From positions 124,001 through 188,000 of the forward strand of contig RSEE01000076.1 in assembly GCA_003971905.1 (NCBI GenBank): a DNA stretch of 64,000 bases, given 5' to 3'. This document shows positions 56,334 through 64,000 of the stretch, piece by piece; the stretch's first letter is position 1; the number at the start of each line of letters is the position of its first letter. The DNA is from Moniliella sp. 'wahieum' (taxonomy: Eukaryota; Basidiomycota; Moniliellomycetes; Moniliellales; Moniliellaceae). The notes beneath the pieces were generated by a model, which was given only the letters and a program-made list of their open reading frames with translations, was not told where the DNA came from and did no database searches. Made by a program: the position numbers and the translations under genes.

Positions 56334-57888
56334 ACTGAAGCGACGGAGAGCGGTTGGTCTGAGAAGAGACGGTGAGATCGGGTGGTGGATTTGTGGGAGG
56401 GAAGGGAGCATGGATGCCTCCCTCTCCCCTTCCGTTTTTATAGCCATAGTTGCGAGTCACTTGGAATGGGGGGGCTTGTGTGGTTTTTTCGTGTCTTGCT
56501 GCTCAATGTGGATGATCGATCAGGTGGAGCGTTGCCGGCGGCAGTGTCATGTGCCCCCCGTAAGCCCCGTCTGGTCGTTCCCGGCGGGCCATCGAGGTGG
56601 AAGAAATCAATAGATAACGTGCCAAGGCCGGCGGAGGAGACTGGTGCAGACCGAGGTGCGGCTGGCCGCGGGTAGTGGTGGGCCAGGCCAGAAGCGGACG
56701 TCCCCTCGGCTACTGGCGGGACACATGATTCCTCCCGGCACGGGGGCAGCCACGTAAAATTTCACATGAAATCAAAACTAATCCGGCCCTCGGAGGCCTG
56801 GTTTGAGGGTGGCTTCAACGTCTTCAACTGAGGCTGCTTGGCTGCTTATTGCCGGCAATTCTCGGAGGACACGTAGGCGAAAACAAGCACGGCTGGGCAC
56901 TGGCCGAACCGTCGAGCGCAACCGGGGAACACCCTCATCGACCTCATCGGCCTCACCGGCCTCATCCTCATCGACCTCATCCTCGCTCAGTGGATCTCGG
57001 TCTTGACGCTTGAAGCGTGACTTGGGAGGGCAAGATACATTAAGCATGGCAGGCCGAACCGGCCTTATGTGCAAGTGCGATACAGTGCCGGCTTGGCCTG
57101 AGGAAGATTGAATACGCGGTGTGCCGTCGTCGGCAGGTGACTGAATAAAGGGAGACCTGAGGCTGGGTAGCAAGGGAGAAGCTTGTCGTCCGCTTTCTCT
57201 GTTCCTGACCAGTGGGTTGCTCGTTGCCGATTATCGATTATGCGAGGATCTCCGGTGAAAATGGCTGCAGACGAGGGATTCTTCGTTGCGTACAGGCCTC
57301 CCATATACTGCTAATCTATCTAGGTTGTACTGGTTGCTACACTGGTTTCCTGCTGAAATCCGCCGTGCATTGGCTCCTTCTTGCGACGGTCGCTTGCACA
57401 TAATAGATTTGCAGTATATTCCTCAACTCAGGTTATATGCCGGGATGTATTGTAAGCTGCCTTCCTGTTATTGGTCGATTGTGGGCACTCCGGCGTCTTT
57501 TGTCGATGTATCCTGTGGGAGTAATACAATTCTCTCTGTTTGGTGAACGATGGCAATGCTACAGGGATATGTAGGGGACGGTTCAGCACTGGCTCCCTGA
57601 GCTGTTGATCGCTCTAGACCACCGTGATATATGGAGAGGATGCGGATCATAGGTGAGAGAACCATAACTATGGATGAAGAGCATATGCGTAGAATATTCG
57701 TTGGATCCAAACTTATCAAGAGGCGAGAGAGGTGTTTTGGGGAATGGGTCCATCAGGATGTATGCCCTGCCCACCAGGGGAGGAGCATCTTTGAAGAGAA
57801 GGAGAGCAAATGATGAAAATCATGCAGAGTATATGATAGCAGATGGAAGGATAGTAACAGATTGTGTTGGTACAAGGACGTCAAAGCT
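56334..57888. other. Intergenic, about 1.5 kb, with a short imperfect tandem repeat
   Basis: Around 56935-56990 an imperfect 9-15-bp repeat (acctcatcggcctcaccggc) occurs. A minus-strand frame over it (about 56778-57173) encodes an acidic E/D/A repeat but has no motif or flanking support. No other feature is seen. Confidence 0.4.
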
Positions 57889-59778
57889 AAGGACTGGTTA
57901 TCACCGTCCCAGCAGCCAGCTTTTCCGGCTGACTCTCGGCTTCCTTCTCTTCAAGATCCTCCCCAGGGCTAACAGCTTGCTTGGAGCGAGCCCGGATCTG
58001 GGGGCCCCATTTGAACAAAACGTAAGGAATCACGGTCAAGGCAACCGCATAAGGGAAAGAATGAGACCCGCGTATTGGCTCCCCACATTGTGGAAGAAGT
58101 AGCTGGCGTACAGCGGAGAGGTGGCACCCAAGGTGTTCCGCATCAAACCCGTTCCGGCGATAGCACTTGAACGTTGGGGCCGTAGCAATCGGCCAAGAAT
58201 GAGTAGCAGCTCTCAAAGATCCAGAGATGCCGAAGGCAATAAGAAAAAGGCCAACGATCGGACCTAAGAGAGGCGGGGGTTAGTTCACACGACCCAGAAA
58301 CGCCAAAAAACGGACGCAGAACAAAAAACGTACCAATCCAGTGGACAAAGGAGTATTGGGTGAAACTGTAGATGAATAGGCCGATTGGGAGAGCAGGCCC
58401 CAAACATGCAGCCATAGAGGCGAGCCTCTGGGGGTGCCTTGCCATCAGTTTGCGCACTCACTTGATTGTACTTCCTGATCTGAAGGAAGTTCAACAAGTA
58501 GGCAGCCGTGCAGCCTAGAGCGAGACCAATGTAAGGAAGGCCGCTGACACCCTCATTCCAGCCCTTGAGTCAGTGTAAGTGATGCTAATGACCGAGAGGA
58601 ACATGAATGTCAAGAACCAAGAGAAAGCGATCCAGAGGCCGAAGAAAAAGACAACACCCTCTGTGCACAACATGTACACGGCCTTAACCGAGGAAGAGTA
58701 CAGCATCGACTTGAGGTCAGGCGCAACAAGTTTGCCAGCCGTCATGTAGTCTTGGTTCTTGGTGGCCTTCCGGATAACTTTTAAACGCTTTGAAAGCACA
58801 GCTTCGCCACGGGTCTCTTTGAAAAAGATAGCGACACAAGCGAGTAGCGGGATGTTGGACAAGCCCTGGATACCTTCGACCCAACGCCAGCCAATTTTCA
58901 TGTCGATAAATCCACAATAGATGGGGGCCGCCACGGTACCTAAGAAAAAGAGTTAGTTAGTACAGACCTCATTCAAACGGAAACGAAATACAACCCAGAA
59001 TTGCGACCCAAGCAAAGTGGCCATAGGGATGGCGCGGTCAGCAGGGTGATAAATGTCGTCAAAAGTACCACCAACCAGAATGGTGCCGACACAACCAAAC
59101 AAGCCGAGGAAGGCACGAAGAATGATTTCTCCCCAAATGTCCTTGCATAGGGCGAGACCGATAAAGAGGAGAGAAAAGCACAGGTAGGCGCCCACGTAAA
59201 CCACCTGGCGGCCAGCAAGCTCACAGAAGGGGGCGAGGAACATGGGCGAGATGGCACAGACAAAGTTGAACGAAAAGAGGCCAAGCTGAGCCACTTCGGT
59301 GGTCGTGCTCAGATCCTCCACCATCCTGGGAATACCACTACTGTACGCAGTGGTTGCCAGACCTTGGTTGGCAGAGGTCAGTACACTGCATTCAGTAGAA
59401 GGGAGCAGCGTACCAATGAACAAGGTCATACCGCAAAGCATGGCCACTGACAAGGCTTTGCGGATGGGACTCCAGTTGTAAGGATCCTCGGGGTCGTCAT
59501 TGGCAAATCGATGACGGTGTAGTGTTTTCATTGTGGTGGGTGGGGATGGTGACCGTCAACGGCAGATCGGGTTCGATGGTCACAGTGCGCTCCTTGATAT
59601 CAGGATCAATATCATGGGCGTACTTGCCACCGACGATGTAGGCCCGTTCCTCTAGGAAGGCGGCTTGGTCAAAGGAGTGGGTGGATGCGCTACCCGAGGA
59701 TGGTTGTTCCCTGGTATCAGCATCCTTGGTAGCCGTCACAGTAGAATGATCTGGCTGTTTGCGAACGTTGAGTTTCAT
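57889..59778 (-). CDS. MFS transporter, drug:H+ antiporter-1 (DHA1) type
   Basis: Multi-pass plasma-membrane proton antiporter of the fungal DHA1 group (polyamine/multidrug type). The ATG at 59778 gives MKLNVRKQPDHSTVT, a hydrophilic N-terminus. After one frame change follows DDPEDPYNWSPIRKALSVAM, the classic DHA1 entry, then GTLLPSTECSVLTSANQGLA, LGLFSFNFVCAISPMFLAPF, CELAGRQVVYVGAYLCFSLL and LRAFLGLFGCVGTILVGGTF with DIYHPADRAIPMATL. An intron at 58940-58994 leads to APIYCGFIDMKIGWRWVEGI. The central loop contains KETRGEAVLSKRLKVIRK. A second intron lies at about 58264-58334. The C-terminal half gives ESCYSFLADCYGPNVQVLSP and PYVLFKWGPQIRARSKQ, and a charged tail to 57889. Several one-base breaks occur. 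The substrate is unknown. Confidence 0.9.
58940..58994 (-). other. Spliceosomal intron of the MFS gene
   Basis: 55 bp, donor GTTGTATTTC, branch-like CTAACTAAC, acceptor TTTTCTTAG. Removing it joins TLLGSQFW to GTVAAPIYCGFID in frame. Confidence 0.8.
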
Positions 59779-61562
59779 CGTAAAGGCACAAGCTGGCGAC
59801 ACAAAGGTCGATGGTTGGTTTTGGGGAGCTGAATGAGGGGATATGCTAGAGGTTTAGAAGAGATGTGCGTCTTGGCTGTGCTTTTTTAACGAATTGGCGA
59901 ACAGCCTAGCCACCTGGCCCTTGCTACTTCTTCCCCGTCACATCGCGCCAGGCTGATACTTGTGAGGGGTGTGCACATACATAGCGAAGGTTGGGCTTCC
60001 AGTCATACCCGCCCAAATACCTACTCCACCATCGTTCTGTGCCTCCCCGTGATGCCCTCCCTAGTTGAGGGTCCGATCCTTACGGCGTTACATCAATCAT
60101 TCGACATCAGGCCGGAGCCTCAGGCCTCAGGTGAGGCCTCAATCAAACCAAAACATGGCGGTGGCCCCCTGGTGGGCCCCCGGGGGCATGCAGTGTCGGG
60201 TGTATCGTTTCATCCATGTCGGCTGTGGCACCACACGCCCACATCAGTCCACACCCCATACGTCATGGAGAAGTCATGGTCTGAATTTAAGACGTACTTT
60301 CAACCAACGCTAGGTCCATGCATCAAGCTCCAATTCTTCCAGCTGAACATCTGTTGGGGAACTGGGAAAGTTTGTCTCTATACGCGGCGACTGGGCGCCC
60401 TCTAGTGCGGATTTACGTTATTGACTGTCGGGCCGGATTCTGAAGTGACTGTACCTACGAGTGATACACATCGGAACTGAGTCGGAGTACTCATCCATCA
60501 CCCGAAACCTTCATGCTTCATGCTTCAAGCTTCACTGTGCACTGGCCTGGCTTGATGAGTTTTTGTAGAGTGTCAGCCAGGGGTTGGTCTCGGCTATACA
60601 CGATACACAGGCACACAGTTAGAACGATTGGAGCCACAAGCTGGTGAGGAGAGTCTGCCGGGCTGATGGGCCGCCTCCGACAGCAGGCAAGAAGAGTGTG
60701 GTGACCGAGACGACAAAAAAGTTCGATGCGATGGTCAGCGCGGAGCGCGTAGCTCTCAGCATCTCAGCATCTCAGCACTAGCATCCTCAGCTTTTACATC
60801 AATCCCTGCGCTCTTCCGCTCTTCTCTTCTCTTCTCTGGCATTTCAGCTCTTAGAATCTTAGATCTTAGCTCTTTCCAGATCCCCGTCACATGTCACAGT
60901 TGGGGCTAAGGCGAGGGAGACCAGAATCGGACTAGGCCAAGGCGTGTAGCAATCGTTCGTGGGGAAGAAGCAAGAACAGAGGACATGGTGCGAAGTGGAA
61001 GGAACAGGGAAGGAGCGAGACGCTCGAGACGAAGAAATTGGAAATGGGAGCGAGATCAGCCAAACTATGACACTTCCCAGTCTTGTTGTAAAAGCCCTGT
61101 GGCCCACTCGCCTTCTATAATCTTTGGTGATCGTCGGCGACCTGTGCCAGCCTTACAGGTCACAGGTCCTCCTCAGGCCTCAGGCCGCGCCCCAAGCTTA
61201 GATTCAGGCCTCATGCCCTACTCCGCACTTCCTATCCGATGTCACATGTCACGTCACATGTCACATGTCACATGCGATGTTACATGTCACACATCGGACG
61301 GACAACTATGTAGCTGCTTTGGGGGAAAGCCCGGATAGGTCACCACTATATTTGCTTAGTGTCTTAAAGGCGCAAGATTGTCGATGCAGGCGAACGTAGA
61401 CGGGAGACCGTCGACGGCCAACGCACTGAGAAGTATTACAGCGGAGAGAAGAGAGGTCGATAGGGGTGGATGATGCCGATGGGCCTGAGGGATGGTCGAT
61501 GGAGGAAGAAGACGCATGACACATCCCGTGGTAATCAAATTTAAGGGTAAATTGGTTTTCAG
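59779..61562. other. Intergenic, upstream of the MFS gene, with short repeated motifs
   Basis: No supported gene; a plus-strand frame at 59962-60405 has no motif. Short direct repeats include cttcatgcttcatgcttcaag (60511-60531) and cagcatctcagcatctcagc (60758-60777). Between about 61238 and 61285 there is a dense series of ACATGTCAC/GTCACATG units. Confidence 0.4.
61238..61285. repeat. Cluster of TCACATG/CATGTGA palindromic units
   Basis: tgtcacatgtcacgtcacat followed by gtcacatgtcacatgcga and gttacatgtcacac: at least six overlapping TCACATG or ACATGTCA units. Single units recur at about 1394, 36402, 60890, 63360-63390 and 63785. Confidence 0.6.
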
Positions 61563-61740
61563 TGTTGGGGCGATGCCCCAATCACCCCATCCTGCGTGAT
61601 ATTGATAGTCATCACCCCTCTTATCCGCCCGGAAGCTTCCTCAACTCCGCGGTACCCTCGTCTATATAAGGCCCTACCCTTCTCATAGCCTCTGTACCTC
61701 TCCTCAGAACCGCATCCTCCATTCCACTCCTCCTTCAGCA
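61563..61740 (+). repeat. Element D 5' LTR (178 bp) with TATA box
   Basis: TG..CA ends. The first 20 bases contain a perfect inverted repeat TTGGGGC-GAT-GCCCCAA. A TATA box, CTATATAAGG, lies at about 61662-61671, with a CCTCTCCTCAG start-like region about 30 bases later. Confidence 0.6.
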
Positions 61741-62749
61741 GGTTATGAAGCCCACTTGCGTGGGGGCGGCGGCTCGCTGCTAGCTGCCCCCACCCGCCCG
61801 CTGGGCCGCCCTGAGCCGCAGCACCCGCTGTGCCGCCACCGAGCCGCAGCATTTCCCCATCAACGCTTTCACTCAACCCACCCTCCAGGAGCTGGTCGCT
61901 CCTCCCCTGCGGCAAGACGTGCCTGGCCTCAAGACTCGCTAGCGATACAAGACCGCCGCGAGGCACAAGTCCTTCACACGAGGCACCGGCTCGGTCCCGA
62001 CGCAGACCGCTAAGCCCTCGACCACGAGGCACAAGCCCTTCCAACGTCTTCCTCACCTCGAGCTTGCTGCCGCCAGCCGTCAGCGCCTTGCCCTCCCGCG
62101 ACCCAGCTACCATCTCTCATCAAGGAAAAGGGGGTCGACCGTTTTTATCTACCAGCACCGACGTTTCGTCGGGCTGCAATTGGTTCAACAATTTATGGCC
62201 TTGCCCCTTGCCAAGAATCGCCCCTATATGCGCCCCCCTACCGACACCCGCCCACATGGTGGGGCTGTCTGCGCGTATGGGGGAGCTGGCCGCCGCATGG
62301 GGGGCTGCCCAACATTGCGTCTATTTTTACCAAGGCCATTTTCCCAACCACCCCCCTCGTCGGCGGGCCCATGGTCCAGGCGGAAGAGCAATGGTATATG
62401 GCCTTTCCCTTTCAACTGGCTTACGCACCGTCATGCTGCCGCCTTCTCGCTCCAGCGCATACAGGCCAACGTCGCCTTTGGGCCAGCAACGCTCGGTGCA
62501 CGCCTCGCAAACACAGCCGCCATCTCACGCTCTTCCCACCGCCCGCCCGAGGTCCCCCCCTGAGGAGGGGGGAGGCAGTCAAGAAGATGTTTCCCATCTC
62601 GACGACTTTCATTCTGCGCACCACGCCTCTTCTCCACACGAGGCTGGTGGGGCTGTTCGACCGCGGCACCTCTGCCGTGCCCGTTCTTCATCGCCTCGTC
62701 CGCATCCGGTCGTGGTGGGGCTGTTGGGGCGATGCCCCAATATTCAGCA
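61563..62749 (+). mobile_element. Element D: small copia-type LTR element, non-autonomous or deleted
   Basis: 5' LTR 61563-61740 (TGTTGGGGCGATGCCCCAAT ... CTCCTTCAGCA) is followed by GGTTATGAAGCCC, a copia-type half-tRNA primer site like that of element A. At the right, a purine-rich ggtggggc precedes TGTTGGGGCGATGCCCCAAT, then ATTCAGCA (62722-62749), that is, the first 20 and last 7-8 bases of the LTR without its middle. The interior of about 980 bp has open frames without retroviral motifs. Alternative reading: a 1180-bp unit 61563-62742 flanked by TTCAG at 61558-61562 and 62743-62747. Confidence 0.6.
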
Positions 62750-64000
62750 CGTCGACCTTACGCTAACGTTTAACGTAGTACCTTGTGGCAAGCTTCCAGC
62801 TTTTAGCGTTTAACGTTTAACGTTTAACGTAACCTGCAACGGGTCACATGCGACGTCATAGAGTCACGCGTCATTGATTTTCACCCAGTCATCGATCATC
62901 GATCATCGATCATCCGCGCCCGCCTGCCTCAGCGCCTTAGCGACAGCGCTGAGGCTCATCGATCATCGTGCATCGAAGGGGATCAGATCGATCAGCGCGC
63001 TCAGCCTGAGCGCTGCTCAGCCGCTCAGCCGCTCAGCCTTCAACGTTCATCCGTTCATCCTCTCATTCGCTCAACGCATTCGGTCTGGGATCCGAGTAGT
63101 GATCGATGATCCAGTGTTACATGTTAGGGACTCTATACTCAGTACATGTCAATCCGACCGAGGACAGGCCGAGGGCGGCGTGTCCCAACTGGCTGCCTCT
63201 GTGCGATTACAAAAAAGATGACTGTTATTTTCCCGCCGAGCCCGTTGGAGGTGCTTGCAGGTGCGGCGAGGTGCGAGGTGCGAGCTCCAGATTAGCGCCT
63301 CTAATTTTATGCGCGTCCAGCACGCCCAGCTTCTAGGTAACCAGTGTCGCGCGTAGCATGATGCATGTGACCTGTGACATGTGACATATGCATGTGACGC
63401 GTGATGCGCGTGACGCGCCCCGCGTGAAGTGTGCATCGATTAATGCCCTGTGGAATTATATCAATCGATCGTCAGTGACATTCTCGCAGCCCACCTCCAC
63501 TCTTTTTGGCTTGCAAAACATTCCTGCGATCCCAGAGATTGAATATCCGGGCGTTCCAGGACATCCCGCCAACGCTCAACACGTGCAACGTGCAACGTTC
63601 AAAACAGTGAACTATGGCTAACGACAGCCATAATATCTCGCCGCTGTCATTGAACCCCCGCCACTGCGAATCCTCCATTGCGGTGGTATACATTACAGAG
63701 AAGATGCTTACTTAGTACCTACGCCTTGGCTCAAGGGGGTACGGTGGTGCAGTACAAGAATGGTAAGGCCGGTAAGGCTCACATGTCACATGTATAATCC
63801 CACGGTCGAAACCCATCACAAGAAACAACGTTCACAATCATTCCGTTCAACCACAGCACCTGCAATGGCTAACCACTACATCCGACACTCCTTGCGCGCC
63901 AACAGGGATGCAGAATGAGACTCACTGGATCGCGAAGGCGTTAAACGTTAATCCCGTGGTCGCTTGGTTAACTTGTTACCTCTTTTCCACGCGAATTTAT
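62750..64000. other. Right end of the window: motif-rich, no gene
   Basis: Short tandem and palindromic motifs follow one another: (GTTTAAC)n at 62807-62832, atcgatcatcgatcatcgat at about 62889-62910, ctcagccgctcagccgctca at about 63016-63036, and GTGACATGTGACATATGCAT at about 63374-63394. No protein, tRNA or LTR is recognised. It resembles rapidly evolving intergenic or subtelomere-like DNA, but no telomere repeat is present. Confidence 0.4.
62807..62832 (+). repeat. GTTTAAC tandem units
   Basis: gcgtttaacgtttaacgttt then aacgtaac: three to four 7-bp units. Related gttaaacgttaa occurs at about 31385-31399 and 63940-63952, and ctaacgtttaacg at 62763. Confidence 0.6.

Noticed and set aside
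56778..57173. Acidic E/D/A-rich frame on the minus strand
   Set aside because: Arises from an imperfect ctcatcgac-type tandem repeat; no flanking protein-like sequence.
59962..60405. 147-codon plus-strand frame upstream of the MFS gene
   Set aside because: Starts with an alternative codon context, no motif, antisense short frames equally long.
62371..62766. Open frames inside element D as a possible Gag or Pol
   Set aside because: No zinc knuckle, DSGA, integrase or RT motif in any frame; low-complexity Pro/Arg/Ser content.

Overview
This window looks like nuclear DNA of a basidiomycete-type fungus. The genes are eukaryotic (GAPDH, ribosomal protein eS8, CK2 regulatory subunit, RNA polymerase III subunit RPC9, PI synthase, a complex I LYR subunit, a ferric reductase, an MFS drug:H+ antiporter-type transporter). 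Introns are short (about 50-95 bp) with GT..AG ends and CTAAC/CTGAC-like branch sites, and the one clear tRNA carries a 16-nt intron. The genus cannot be fixed from the sequence alone.

Layout. 1-6.1 kb is a housekeeping block: GAPDH (+), ferric reductase (-), eS8 (+). 6.1-12 kb holds a poor intergenic stretch, then an F-box gene with a duplicated F-box, then a tRNA-derived short repeat. 12.0-23.6 kb is a nested pair of Ty1/copia LTR retrotransposons. Element A (+; 12013-23561, duplicated target TTCTG) is interrupted in its protease region by element B (-; 14507-19569, duplicated target TCCAT). B keeps a 1143-codon open Pol frame. A itself sits inside an older dispersed repeat (repeat C), and the second, inverted copy of C at about 31.5-32.2 kb preserves the empty site. 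24.9-33 kb is gene-poor and repeat-rich, with one old and one young solo LTR of family B and a tRNA-like SINE-type element. 33.5-59.8 kb is gene-rich: vWA protein (+), complex I B22-like subunit (-), C2H2 zinc-finger protein (-), NDC1-like pore-membrane nucleoporin (-) divergent from CK2 beta (+), a long disordered protein (+), PI synthase (+), tRNA-Glu and RPC9 (+), ketopantoate reductase (-), MFS transporter (-). 59.8-64 kb has no clear host gene; it carries a small copia-type element (D) with a copia-like half-tRNA primer site, plus many short palindromic and tandem motifs.

Most single-copy genes, including ones that should be essential, carry one-base frame breaks, usually a missing base in a short homopolymer. 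Near-identical LTR copies differ from each other mostly in the same way. The simplest reading is residual consensus error rather than mass pseudogenisation, so 'frameshifted' below should not be read as 'dead'. Names rest on motif and family recognition by eye; no database search was run.

The most interesting points are the nested insertion with a paralogous empty site, the single in-frame UAG between Gag and Pol of element B, its unusual reverse transcriptase active-site motif, the Gag start codon of element A lying inside a copia-type half-tRNA primer-binding site, the LTR length difference in A, and the compact element D with palindromic ends.
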